This document shows positions 1-7,687 of a stretch of DNA of 64,000 nt, in pieces (the first letter of the stretch is position 1; each line of letters begins with the position of its first letter). The notes below the pieces were generated by a model. That model had not been told where the DNA came from, searched no databases, and saw only the letters and a list, made by a program, of their open reading frames with translations. Source of the stretch: Pseudomonadota bacterium (GTDB lineage: Bacteria > Pseudomonadota > Gammaproteobacteria > Burkholderiales > Burkholderiaceae_C); assembly GCA_022566735.1 (NCBI GenBank), contig JADFIG010000002.1, positions 124,001 to 188,000 of the forward strand, read 5' to 3'. The translations under genes and the position numbers were made by a program.

Positions 1-63
1 TACCCGATGAACGCGCGGCCGGTGCAGCCCACCGCGGGCCGCCTCATCAAGGACGGCCAGTGA
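1..63 (+). CDS. 3' end of an unidentified CDS (partial)
   Basis: An open frame enters from the left edge and ends at a TGA at 61-63, leaving 20 codons ending in ...RLIKDGQ. G/C dominates the third positions as in neighbouring genes, so this is probably the true tail of a rightward gene convergent with ruvC. Too little is visible to name a family. Confidence 0.4.
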   Translation, partial: YPMNARPVQPTAGRLIKDGQ

Positions 64-81
64 CGCGCCTCACGGCCAGCC

Positions 82-636
82 TCAGTAAACCCGCCCGCCC
101 TTGATCTGGGCGTGGGTGCGCCGCTGCAGCTCGGTGGCGCGCGCCATCTGCGCCATGGCGTGGCCGGCGTGGGCGTGGCAGATGGCCAGGCCCAGGGCGT
201 CGGAGGCATCGTTGTTGGGCTCGCGCGGCAGGCTGAGCAGGCGCATCACCATGTGCCGGATCTGCGCCTTGGCCGCGTGCCCGTGGCCCACCACCGCCTT
301 CTTCATCTGCAAGGCGGTGTACTCCGACACCGTGGGCGAGGTCGGCAGCGACATCAGCCCGGCAATGGCCGCGCCGCGGGCCTGGCCCAGCAGCAGCGTG
401 GACTGCGGGTTGACGTTGACGAAGACGATCTCGACCGAGGCCTGTTGAGGCTCGTAGCGCGCCACCACCTCGCGCACGCCTTCGTAGATCAGGCGCAGGC
501 GGTTGGGCAGGTCGCCCTGTGCGGCTTCCTTGGTCTTGATGGTGCCGCTGGCCACGTAGTGCAGGCGCGGGCCTTCGGATTCGATGATGCCGAAGCCGGT
601 GGTCTGCAGACCGGGGTCGATGCCGAGGATGCGCAT
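82..636 (-). CDS. ruvC: Holliday junction resolvase RuvC
   Basis: Crossover-junction endonuclease that cuts Holliday junctions together with RuvAB. The 184-residue product starts [16 protein letters not shown] and carries the four expected acidic residues: D7 in GIDPG, E69 in [12 protein letters not shown], and D143/D146 in [11 protein letters not shown]. Length matches the family. An upstream in-frame ATG at 648 would add four residues, but the ATG at 636 puts the first catalytic Asp at the canonical position 7. In many Burkholderiales ruvC follows purH closely. Here three genes separate them, and ruvA/ruvB are not directly downstream because the neighbouring gene at 1-63 runs the other way. 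Confidence 0.96.
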   Translation of the reverse strand: MRILGIDPGLQTTGFGIIESEGPRLHYVASGTIKTKEAAQGDLPNRLRLIYEGVREVVARYEPQQASVEIVFVNVNPQSTLLLGQARGAAIAGLMSLPTSPTVSEYTALQMKKAVVGHGHAAKAQIRHMVMRLLSLPREPNNDASDALGLAICHAHAGHAMAQMARATELQRRTHAQIKGGRVY

Positions 637-682
637 GGCCGCGAGCATAACCGCGCGTGGCGCGTGGCGCGCGGCGTGGAGG

Positions 683-1555
683 TCAATGCGGCGCGTGCAG
701 CGCCTTGGCGATCAGCGGCCACACGGCCTGGTGCGAGGGGCGGAACCAGTCGATGTGGCCCAGGCGCCGCAGGCCCAGCTCGCGCGGGTGCAGCATCTGG
801 CTGTGGCTGGGCGCGTTGGGGAAGGTGCGCAGCAGGTCGGCCACGGTGGCGGGGGTGGCGATGTCGTCGTCGCTGGCGTGCAGCACGGTGATGGGCATGC
901 GCACCTGGGCGTGGAAGTCGTGCTGTGGCCGGCCCTTGACGGCATTGGTGGCATAGCCGCCTGCGCCGCACCAGCGGCCCCACTGGCGCGCGACCTGGGT
1001 GGGCAGGTCTTCGCCCAGACCGAACCAGGAGGTCGGCCCGTAGCCCTTGAACACGCTGGCCAGGGGCACGGCCAGGCGCAGGGCAAAACGGGCCTGCCAC
1101 TTGAAGGCCGGGCGCATCACCTTGAACCAGCCGGTGGAGGTGGCCACGCCCACCACGCGGCCGATGCGGTGGTGGTTGGGCAGCAGGCCCATCATCTGTC
1201 CGCCGGCGCTGTGGCCGATGAGGGCCAGCTGGTCCTGCGCGGTGTGGTTCAGCAACCCCTCGATGGCGGCCACCTGGTCCTGCTGGCCCCACTCGGCCAG
1301 CGTGGCCTTGCAGTGCTTGAGCGGCCCGTGCAGCGACTGGCCGATGCCGCGGTAGTCGAACACCAGCACGGTGTGGCCTTGCGCGGCCAGCCAGGCGGCG
1401 AAGCGGAAGTAGAAACGCTGCGGCACGCCGGTGGCCGGGCAGATCAGCACGGGCATGCGCGCGGTGCTGCCGTCGGCGGCGAACACATGGCCTTGCAGCG
1501 GCACGCCATCGGCACAGCGCAGGGTGATGGGCGCGGGAGAGAGGGTGTCGGTCAT
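683..1555 (-). CDS. alpha/beta-hydrolase fold protein
   Basis: Probable serine hydrolase of unknown substrate, about 290 residues from the ATG at 1555 (an in-frame start at 1597 overlaps the upstream gene). It has the nucleophile elbow GHSAGG (Ser near 116), a preceding [10 protein letters not shown] strand-turn, an acid candidate in [10 protein letters not shown] and a C-terminal His in RLGHIDWF. No signal peptide is visible, so it is probably cytoplasmic. It lies 22 bp downstream of a MarR-family gene on the same strand and may be the gene that regulator controls. Arrangement and fold are seen; the substrate cannot be told from the sequence. Confidence 0.8.
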   Translation of the reverse strand: MTDTLSPAPITLRCADGVPLQGHVFAADGSTARMPVLICPATGVPQRFYFRFAAWLAAQGHTVLVFDYRGIGQSLHGPLKHCKATLAEWGQQDQVAAIEGLLNHTAQDQLALIGHSAGGQMMGLLPNHHRIGRVVGVATSTGWFKVMRPAFKWQARFALRLAVPLASVFKGYGPTSWFGLGEDLPTQVARQWGRWCGAGGYATNAVKGRPQHDFHAQVRMPITVLHASDDDIATPATVADLLRTFPNAPSHSQMLHPRELGLRRLGHIDWFRPSHQAVWPLIAKALHAPH

Positions 1556-1577
1556 GTGGGAAGGGGCCGGGGAGGGC

Positions 1578-2090
1578 TCAGTCGTGACGGGGGGCATCCA
1601 GCCGCTGGACGTGTTCCAGCCAGCGCGCGACGGTGGCCAGTTCGGCCTCGGTGAAGCCTGCGCTCAGCTGGGCGTTGATGCGCTGCGTGGTCTGTTTCAG
1701 CACCGGCAGGTGCGATCGGCCGGCGGGGCTCAGCCACACACGCAGGGTGCGGCCGTCGTGTGCATCGGCATGGCGGGCCACCCAGTCCAGGGACTCCATG
1801 CGCTGGACGAGCCCCGAGACCGCCGACGGCGCCAGGTCCAGCACCTGGGCCAGCTGGCCCATGGCCTGCCCGTCGGACTGTGCCAGTGCGAATAGCACGC
1901 CGGCTTGCGCCGGGGTGGGGATGGCGTCCCCGCGGGCGGCGGCATCGGCCTGCTTCTGGGCCATCCATTGCTGCAGGTGGCGCTGCGCGCTGTTGAGCAG
2001 GAAGATGAAACGGTGGCGGGTGGCCAAAGGGCGCCTTGTCGGTGTCAGGGGATCCGTGTGCGAAGCATCTGCAGGGCATTTGCTTCGCAT
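1578..2090 (-). CDS. MarR-family transcriptional regulator
   Basis: Winged-helix repressor of the MarR type, 170 residues if started at the ATG at 2090. The recognition part reads LAQVLDLAPSAVSGLVQRME, followed by the wing WVARHADAHDGRTLRVWLS (the DxRxxxVxLT-like signature). The start is uncertain: the ATG sits inside a 14-bp palindrome, only four bases after a TATACT -10-like box. A TTG at 2027, preceded by AAGG at suitable spacing, would give a more usual 149 residues. It is probably autoregulated through the palindrome and cotranscribed with the hydrolase downstream. The ligand is unknown. Confidence 0.85.
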   Translation of the reverse strand: MRSKCPADASHTDPLTPTRRPLATRHRFIFLLNSAQRHLQQWMAQKQADAAARGDAIPTPAQAGVLFALAQSDGQAMGQLAQVLDLAPSAVSGLVQRMESLDWVARHADAHDGRTLRVWLSPAGRSHLPVLKQTTQRINAQLSAGFTEAELATVARWLEHVQRLDAPRHD

Positions 2091-2124
2091 GCGAAGTATA
2101 TCGGTGAAGGCATGGCGGGTGCAA
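2083..2124 (-). promoter_or_regulatory. marR promoter with overlapping 14-bp palindromic operator
   Basis: On the minus strand a -35-like TTGCAC (2119-2124) and a -10-like TATACT (2095-2100) are separated by 18 bp. CTTCGCATGCGAAG at 2083-2096 is a perfect 14-bp palindrome that overlaps the -10 box and the putative start. MarR repressors commonly bind such palindromes, so autorepression is inferred. Confidence 0.6.
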
Positions 2125-2134
2125 GGGATGGGCG

Positions 2135-3463
2135 TCAGGGCCGCAGGCTGGGTGGCGGCAGCATCACCGTGGCCAGGCGGCGCGTCGGGCCGTGGTGCTC
2201 GTCGAAGCCCCACACGTCGATGCGGGCTGCGCCACTGCGGCGCACGCTGACGCGGGCGAAGGCGTAGTGGCGGTCGGTGGCGGGCTGGCCGGGATGCAGG
2301 CTGCGGGCCTCGAAGGGCGAGCCACCCGAGCCGACGATGACCTGCCAGCTGCGGCTGGTGCGCATGCGGCCGTCGGCGTCCTGCACTTGGGGGCGAGACA
2401 TGTGGAAGATGTGTTCGTGCCCGCAGAAGTAGGTGGCGTCGTGGGCCTCGATGAGCCGCCAGAAGGCGTCCCGGTTGGCGGTGCGGCCCTGGGCGTCGCG
2501 CCGTGCGTCCAGCCCCACCGGCGCGGTGCCGGGGGCATGGGCGTAGGTGTAGGCCGGCTTGTGGCCGAACACGAAGAAGCGCCGGGCGCCGCGCGCGCGG
2601 GCGTCGGCAAAGTCCTGGCTCAACCAGCGCGTCGGCGCGGAGCTGTCCGCGCCGGCCGGGTCGGTGTTGACGATGGCGAAGTGGGTGTCCCCGACATCGA
2701 AGCTGTGGCTGAGCTGGCGCTGGTCGGTGCGCAGGCCGTCGTCCTGTCCTGGCGCGGTGGCGCTGAGGGCCGCGACGCGCATCCCCCGGGGCAGGGCCAG
2801 GTTCATGCGGTCTGCATCGACGATGAGGTCGCCGAAGGCATCCCGCCAGGCGGCCTCGTTGGCCGCGGTGGCGTACTTGCCCGGCGTGATCTGGCCGTCC
2901 AGGTCCGTGCATTGCACCTGGGCCCAGGTGCGCGCCTCGGGGATGTGGGGCGCCAGGCCGGCCGGCGTCGTGGTGGTGCCGCTCTTGCATTGCACCTCGT
3001 GGTTGCCGGGCACGGGCAGCACGTAGGTGCCTGCCTCGATCAACGGGGCCACCATGCCGCGCCAGAAGCTGGCCTGCAGGTGGTAGCGCACGAGGTCCGA
3101 ACCCAGCACGGCGGCGGTGCTGTCGGTGCGCACGCCCGCAGGCAGGGCGTCGCCGTAGCCCATGATCATGTCGCCGTTGAAGAGCAGCAGGTGGGCGCCG
3201 CGCGCCTGGATCTCCCGCATCAGGCGTGACCAGGCCTTGCTGTTTTGCAGCCAGGTGTAGTCCTGGCGGGTCAGCGGCCACTGGCTGGCGTCGGTGCCGC
3301 CCGGGTCCTGGCGCGAGTCACCGACCGTGGCGAAGGTGAGCACGACCGGGTCGTGCCCCTGGCGTGGTCCGGCGAGCGCCGCCCCTGCCAGCCACAGGCC
3401 GCAGCCCAGGGTGGCAAGGCCCTGCAGGGCAGACAAGGCAAGGCGGGAAGCCAGGGAGTGCAT
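2135..3463 (-). CDS. secreted calcineurin-like metallophosphoesterase
   Basis: Exported phosphoesterase of 442 residues. A signal peptide (hydrophobic to about residue 31, ending AGAALAG) precedes a metal-dependent phosphoesterase core with the motifs VGDSR (D-x-x form), FNGDMIMGY, PGNHE, FGHKPAY and CGHEH in order, which together bind two metal ions. It probably acts on phosphoesters in the periplasm or outside the cell. The assigned ATG has no visible Shine-Dalgarno sequence and lies immediately after the purH terminator T-tract, an unusual arrangement. The substrate is unknown; a purple-acid-phosphatase-like role is one possibility. Confidence 0.85.
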   Translation of the reverse strand: MHSLASRLALSALQGLATLGCGLWLAGAALAGPRQGHDPVVLTFATVGDSRQDPGGTDASQWPLTRQDYTWLQNSKAWSRLMREIQARGAHLLLFNGDMIMGYGDALPAGVRTDSTAAVLGSDLVRYHLQASFWRGMVAPLIEAGTYVLPVPGNHEVQCKSGTTTTPAGLAPHIPEARTWAQVQCTDLDGQITPGKYATAANEAAWRDAFGDLIVDADRMNLALPRGMRVAALSATAPGQDDGLRTDQRQLSHSFDVGDTHFAIVNTDPAGADSSAPTRWLSQDFADARARGARRFFVFGHKPAYTYAHAPGTAPVGLDARRDAQGRTANRDAFWRLIEAHDATYFCGHEHIFHMSRPQVQDADGRMRTSRSWQVIVGSGGSPFEARSLHPGQPATDRHYAFARVSVRRSGAARIDVWGFDEHHGPTRRLATVMLPPPSLRP

Positions 3464-3466
3464 GCA

Positions 3467-3494
3467 AAAAAAAGGGTGATCCGCAGACCACCCA
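3467..3494 (-). terminator. Rho-independent terminator of purH
   Basis: Read on the minus strand, GGGTGGT and ATCACCC can pair (7 bp including one G-U) around a 6-base loop, followed directly by eight T residues. It lies 26 bp past the purH stop and ends three bases before the start of the downstream phosphoesterase gene. Confidence 0.75.
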
Positions 3495-3519
3495 TCATGC
3501 CAGCGCGGCGTGCGCCAGA

Positions 3520-5109
3520 TCAGTGGCGGAAGTGGCGCGTGCCGGTGAACACCATGGCGATGCCACGCTCGTCGGCCGCAGCGATGACTTCGTCGTCGCG
3601 CATGGAGCCACCCGGGTGGATCACGCAGGAGGCACCTGCATCGACCACCACGTCCAGGCCGTCGCGGAACGGGAAGAAGGCGTCCGAGGCCACGGCCGTG
3701 CCTTGCAGGGTCAGGCCGGCGTGGCCCGCCTTGATCGAGGCGATGCGGGCCGAGTCCAGGCGGCTCATCTGGCCGGCGCCCACACCCATGGTCATGCCGT
3801 CCTTGCAGAAGACGATGGCGTTGCTCTTGACGAAGCGGGCTACCGTCCAGGCGAACAGCAGGTCCTTGAGCTGGTCGGCCGTGGGTTGCACCTTGGACAC
3901 CACCTTGATGTCACCCACCAGGTCGATGTTGTCGGCCGATTGCAGCAGCATGCCGCCGCCCACGCGCTTGAAGTCCAGGGCGTTGCCCAGGGTGCGGGTG
4001 GCCTCGTCCAGCGGCACTTCCAGCAGGCGCACGTTCTGCTTGGAGGCGTAAGCGGCACGGGCGGCATCGGTGAACTTCGGCGCGATCACCACTTCCACGA
4101 ACTGCTTGTTGGCGTTGATGGCCTCGATCACGTCGGCATCGACCACGCGGTTGAAGGCCATGATGCCGCCGAAGGCCGAGGTCGGGTCGGTCTTGAGCGC
4201 CTTGGTGTAGGCCTCCAGCGGGCCGGCTCCGATGGCCACGCCGCAGGGGTTGGCGTGCTTGATGATGACGCAGGCGGGGGCTTCGAAGGCCTTCACGCAT
4301 TCCCAGGCGGCATCGGCATCGGCGATGTTGTTGAAGCTCAGTTCCTTGCCCTGGATCTGCGTCCAGTTGGCCAGGGTGCTGACCACGGGCCGGGCTTCGC
4401 GGTAGAAGGCGGCCGACTGGTGCGGGTTCTCGCCGTAGCGCATGCCCTGCACCTTGTGCAGCTGCAGGTTGTACACGGCCGGGTACTCGGCCTTGGCGGG
4501 CACGGTGTCGGTGGCCAGCTCCGAGCCGGCTTCCAGGCTGGTCAGGTAGTTGGTGATCATGCCGTCGTAGGCCGCGGTGTGCGCGAACACCTTCTTGGCC
4601 AGCATGAACTTGGTCGTGCGGGTGATGGCGCCGGCCTTCATCTCGGTCAGCACCTGTTCGTAGTCGACCGGGTCGATGATGACGGCGACATCCTGCCAGT
4701 TCTTGGCGGCCGAGCGCAGCATCGTGGGGCCACCGATGTCGATGTTCTCGATGGCGTTGGCCAGGGTGCAGTCGGCCTGGGCGGTGGCTTGCGCGAAGGG
4801 GTAGAGGTTGACCACCAGCAGGTCGATGGTGTCGATGCCGTGTTCCTTCAGCGCGGCCATGTGCTCAGGGACATCGCGGCGGGCCAGGATGCCGCCGTGC
4901 ACGCGCGGGTGCAGGGTCTTGACGCGGCCGTCGAGCATCTCGGGGAAGCCGGTGATTTCGGCGACCTCGGTCACGGGCAGGCCCTTGTCGGCCAGCAGCT
5001 TGGCGGTGCCGCCGGTGGACAGCAGGCGCACGCCCTGGGCATGCAGGGCTTGCGCGAATTCAACGATGCCGGTCTTGTCGGACACGGACAGCAGGGCGGT
5101 CAGGGCCAT
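3520..5109 (-). CDS. purH: bifunctional AICAR formyltransferase / IMP cyclohydrolase PurH
   Basis: Catalyses the last two steps of IMP synthesis: formylation of AICAR with 10-formyl-THF, then ring closure. The 529-residue length is typical. The N-terminal MGS-like cyclohydrolase part includes [18 protein letters not shown] and [19 protein letters not shown]. The C-terminal transformylase part includes [24 protein letters not shown] and the terminal GTRHFRH. The gene is third in a dusB-fis-purH group, 41 bp after fis, and is followed by a strong terminator. Confidence 0.97.
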   Translation of the reverse strand: MALTALLSVSDKTGIVEFAQALHAQGVRLLSTGGTAKLLADKGLPVTEVAEITGFPEMLDGRVKTLHPRVHGGILARRDVPEHMAALKEHGIDTIDLLVVNLYPFAQATAQADCTLANAIENIDIGGPTMLRSAAKNWQDVAVIIDPVDYEQVLTEMKAGAITRTTKFMLAKKVFAHTAAYDGMITNYLTSLEAGSELATDTVPAKAEYPAVYNLQLHKVQGMRYGENPHQSAAFYREARPVVSTLANWTQIQGKELSFNNIADADAAWECVKAFEAPACVIIKHANPCGVAIGAGPLEAYTKALKTDPTSAFGGIMAFNRVVDADVIEAINANKQFVEVVIAPKFTDAARAAYASKQNVRLLEVPLDEATRTLGNALDFKRVGGGMLLQSADNIDLVGDIKVVSKVQPTADQLKDLLFAWTVARFVKSNAIVFCKDGMTMGVGAGQMSRLDSARIASIKAGHAGLTLQGTAVASDAFFPFRDGLDVVVDAGASCVIHPGGSMRDDEVIAAADERGIAMVFTGTRHFRH

Positions 5110-5150
5110 GTGTTTTCCTTCAAATCAAAGAGCGGGGTAAAAAACAAAAA

Positions 5151-5387
5151 TCACTTGATGAGCTTGTGCTCAAGCAGCTTGCGGCGCAGCGTGTTGCGGT
5201 TGATGCCCAGCCATTCGGCGGCCTTGGACTGGTTGCCCTCGGCACGTTGCATCACGACCTCCAGCATCGGGCGCTCCACCGCGTTGACGACCATGTCGTA
5301 GACGGCGTGCGGCTCGGCGCCACGCAGGTCGTGGAAATAGCTGTCGAGGTTGTCCCGGATGCAGTCTTGGATGTTTTTCTTGCTCAT
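5151..5387 (-). CDS. fis: Fis-family nucleoid-associated DNA-binding protein
   Basis: Small DNA-bending regulator of 78 residues. The C-terminal helix-turn-helix is clear: NQSKAAEWLGINRNTLRRKL, the Fis/NtrC-type motif. It starts 6 bp after the dusB stop, reproducing the dusB-fis operon of proteobacteria, and is followed by purH. It is shorter than enterobacterial Fis (98 residues), lacking part of the N-terminal region, as is usual in betaproteobacteria. Probable roles are chromosome organisation and growth-rate control of transcription. Confidence 0.93.
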   Translation of the reverse strand: MSKKNIQDCIRDNLDSYFHDLRGAEPHAVYDMVVNAVERPMLEVVMQRAEGNQSKAAEWLGINRNTLRRKLLEHKLIK

Positions 5388-5393
5388 GGCGTG

Positions 5394-6500
5394 TCAGTTC
5401 GCGCTGCACAGCGAGGGGGCCTCGTCGTGTGCCTCGTTGTCTTCCATCGGCCCGTCCGGCGCCGCCGGCAGGCGGTCGTGGGTCAGGCTCAGTTGTTCGA
5501 AAAAGTCGCTCACGGCGCGCACCTGCTCGTCGATGCGGTCCAGCGTGTTCATGTGGCTGCGGAAGGCCTCGCCGCCGGGCAGCGCGCGCACGGCCCAGCC
5601 GATGTGCTTGCGGGCGGTGCGCACGCCGGCGAACTCGCCGTACAGGCCGTGGTGGTCTTCCAGGTGGGCCAGCAGCCACTGGCGCACCTGCAGCGTCAGG
5701 GGCTGGGCGCGGTGCTGCCCATGCTGCAGGTAGTGGGCGATGTCGCCGAAGATCCAGGGACGGCCTTGCGCGGCGCGGCCCACCATGATGGCGTCGCAGC
5801 CGGTGTGGCGCAGCACGGCCAGGGCTTGCTCGGGCGAGGTGATGTCGCCATTGGCCACCACCGGGATCTTCACCGCGGCCTTGACCGCGGCGATGGTGTC
5901 GTACTCGGCCTGGCCCTTGTAGCCTTGCTCGCGGGTGCGGCCGTGCACGGTCAGCATGGCGATGCCGGCCTGCTCGGCGGCCCGCGCGATGCGTTCGGCG
6001 TTCTTGTGCTGCTGGCTCCAGCCGGTGCGCATCTTCAGCGTCACGGGCACGTTGTGGGGCAGGCAGGCCGCCACCACGGCCTCGACGATCTCCAGCGCCA
6101 GGGGCTCGTCCTGCATCAGCGCCGAGCCCGCCCACTTGTTGCAGACCTTCTTGGCCGGGCAGCCCATGTTGATGTCGATGATCTGGGCGCCGCGGTCGAT
6201 GTTGTAGGCGGCGGCCTCGGCCATCATGGCCGCGTCGGTGCCGGCGATCTGCACCGCGATGGGCGCCGTCTCACCGGCGTGGTTGGCGCGCCGGGATGTC
6301 TTCAGGCTGTGCCACAGGTCCTTGCGCGAGGTCACCATCTCGCTGACGGCGTAGCCCGCGCCCAGCTGCTTGCACAGCATGCGAAACGGACGGTCCGTCA
6401 CCCCGGCCATGGGCGCCACGAACAGGCGGTTCGGCACCGTGTGCGGGCCGATGTCCAGGGGCGTCACCAGGGGGTTGACCAAGGCTGCGGGGGAAGTCAT
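5394..6500 (-). CDS. dusB: tRNA-dihydrouridine synthase DusB
   Basis: FMN-dependent enzyme that reduces uridine to dihydrouridine in the tRNA D-loop. The product is 368 residues from the ATG at 6500; an upstream in-frame start would add 44 unconserved residues. Visible motifs are LFVAPMAGVTDRPFRML, IDINMGCPAKKVCNKWAGSA (with the catalytic Cys), LTVHGRTREQGYKGQAEYD, VVANGDITSPEQA and IMVGRAAQGRPWIF. A C-terminal helical domain follows. It is the first gene of the dusB-fis-purH operon. Confidence 0.95.
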   Translation of the reverse strand: MTSPAALVNPLVTPLDIGPHTVPNRLFVAPMAGVTDRPFRMLCKQLGAGYAVSEMVTSRKDLWHSLKTSRRANHAGETAPIAVQIAGTDAAMMAEAAAYNIDRGAQIIDINMGCPAKKVCNKWAGSALMQDEPLALEIVEAVVAACLPHNVPVTLKMRTGWSQQHKNAERIARAAEQAGIAMLTVHGRTREQGYKGQAEYDTIAAVKAAVKIPVVANGDITSPEQALAVLRHTGCDAIMVGRAAQGRPWIFGDIAHYLQHGQHRAQPLTLQVRQWLLAHLEDHHGLYGEFAGVRTARKHIGWAVRALPGGEAFRSHMNTLDRIDEQVRAVSDFFEQLSLTHDRLPAAPDGPMEDNEAHDEAPSLCSAN

Positions 6501-6525
6501 GCAGGCAACGCGCGAGGGGTCTGGC

Positions 6526-6595
6526 GGGGCTGTAAAGGCAGAACAGCCCCGAGCGGCGAGGCGTTCAGGGCTGCTTAAAAAGGAGGCAGAGTATA
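6526..6595 (-). promoter_or_regulatory. dusB operon promoter and leader hairpin
   Basis: A TATACT -10-like box reads leftward at 6590-6595; the -35 is weak. The predicted leader of about 80 nt contains an inverted repeat, GGGGCTGT (6526-6533) and ACAGCCCC (6543-6550), with a 9-nt loop. No T-tract follows, so it is not a simple terminator. It could affect translation or mRNA stability of the dusB-fis message. Confidence 0.45.
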
Positions 6596-6688
6596 GCTGG
6601 CGGGCGGCGCTCTGGATAGCCCCGCATGGCACAAAAATCGGCTTGTCTGAGCCCGGGGTGTCGTCAACAGATTGACGTGCGGGTCAGC

Positions 6689-6704
6689 CGTGACGCCTGT
6701 CACG
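6689..6704 (+). promoter_or_regulatory. Crp/Vfr-like operator upstream of ompW-like gene
   Basis: CGTGACGCCTGTCACG is an inverted repeat with 6-bp arms and contains GTGA-N6-TCAC, the core of the Crp consensus. It lies about 140 bp before the ompW-like ATG and about 90 bp from the dusB -10. In the rest of this 341-bp gap I see a second inverted repeat, TTGCA-N7-TGCAA at 6739-6755, and no gene. Confidence 0.5.
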
Positions 6705-6841
6705 TGGCGGAAAGGGCCTGGTCTGCAGGAGGCGACCATTGCACGTAAAATGCAACATTACAAAATCCAACAATCCTGTGCCTCCCTTGTCAGGACCTCC
6801 TGGTCCTCCGGTGAGGGTGTTCCTTTCCATCGCGAGTTGCC

Positions 6842-7645
6842 ATGAAGTCCCTTTCCCCCGCGTCCACCCTGGTCGCCCTGTGTGCCAGCCTGTTCGCCGC
6901 CCACGTCTCTGCCCAGTACACCGTCAAGATCGGCGGGGCCTATTTCGATCCGCACGCCACCAGCTCCGACCTGACCGGCGGCGTGTCGGCCCGCCCGCTG
7001 AATGGCCATCTTGAGCTGCAGAGCGGTGTGCGCCTGCACGTGCAGCCCGAGGCCACGCCGACCTTCTCGATCGAGCGTGCGCTCAACGCGAACTGGAGCC
7101 TGGAGCTGATGCTGGGCATGCCGCCCAAGCACGACGTGACGCTGAAGGTGGACAACCCGGTGGTCAGCGGTGCCAACGTGACCCACCCCAGCAACCCGGC
7201 GCTCAACGGTGCGGCCGCCGCGACGGCCGTGGCCGCGCTCAACACCAAGCTGGCCAACCGCAACGACAAGACCATCGCCACCGTGCGCCAGTGGGCCCCG
7301 ACCTTCTTCGTGAACTACCGCTTCCTGGAGGCCACCTCGGCCTTCCGCCCCTTCGTCGGCCTGGGCATCAACGTGACGCGCTTCAAGGCCCGCACCTCCC
7401 CGCTGGGTGACGGCCTGTATGCCGACGGCGCCCACCCCGAGATCAGCCTGTCCGACTCCATCGGTCCGGCCCTGCAGATCGGCGCGACCTACAAGCTCAA
7501 CGAGCGCTGGTCGCTGAACACCGCCGTGGTCACGGCCAAGGTGGACAACAAGCTGACGATCAAGACGGCCTCGGGCCTGCGCCAGGAAGCCGCCTTCCGC
7601 TTCACGCCGACGGTGTGGACCGCCTCGGTGGGCTACTCGTTCTGA
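6842..7645 (+). CDS. ompW: OmpW-family outer-membrane beta-barrel protein
   Basis: Small outer-membrane barrel, 267 residues, with a signal peptide ending in HVSAQ and a terminal aromatic (...SVGYSF) as required by the BAM machinery. Typical OmpW features are the early KIGGAYFDPHATSSDL, SLELMLGMPPKHDVTL, the FFVNYRF strand and FRPFVGLGINVTRF. An Ala-rich insertion near residues 118-135 makes it longer than E. coli OmpW (about 212). OmpW proteins are thought to pass small hydrophobic compounds. The gene stands alone behind a Crp-like site. Confidence 0.88.
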   Translation: MKSLSPASTLVALCASLFAAHVSAQYTVKIGGAYFDPHATSSDLTGGVSARPLNGHLELQSGVRLHVQPEATPTFSIERALNANWSLELMLGMPPKHDVTLKVDNPVVSGANVTHPSNPALNGAAAATAVAALNTKLANRNDKTIATVRQWAPTFFVNYRFLEATSAFRPFVGLGINVTRFKARTSPLGDGLYADGAHPEISLSDSIGPALQIGATYKLNERWSLNTAVVTAKVDNKLTIKTASGLRQEAAFRFTPTVWTASVGYSF

Positions 7646-7656
7646 GGCCTGGCGCC

Positions 7657-7674
7657 GGGCACCCAAGGTGCCCG
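7657..7674. terminator. hairpin between convergent ompW and PEP-CTERM genes
   Basis: GGGCACC and GGTGCCC pair around a CAA loop, extendable by one C-G pair. It lies between two converging stop codons. There is no T-tract on either strand, so intrinsic termination is only possible. Confidence 0.35.
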
Positions 7675-7687
7675 TGCGCCCTCGTGG

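Noticed and set aside
584-1654. Long plus-strand open frames opposite ruvC and the hydrolase
   Set aside because: They are antisense frames kept open by high GC; their His/Gly/Ala/Val-rich translations show no family motifs.
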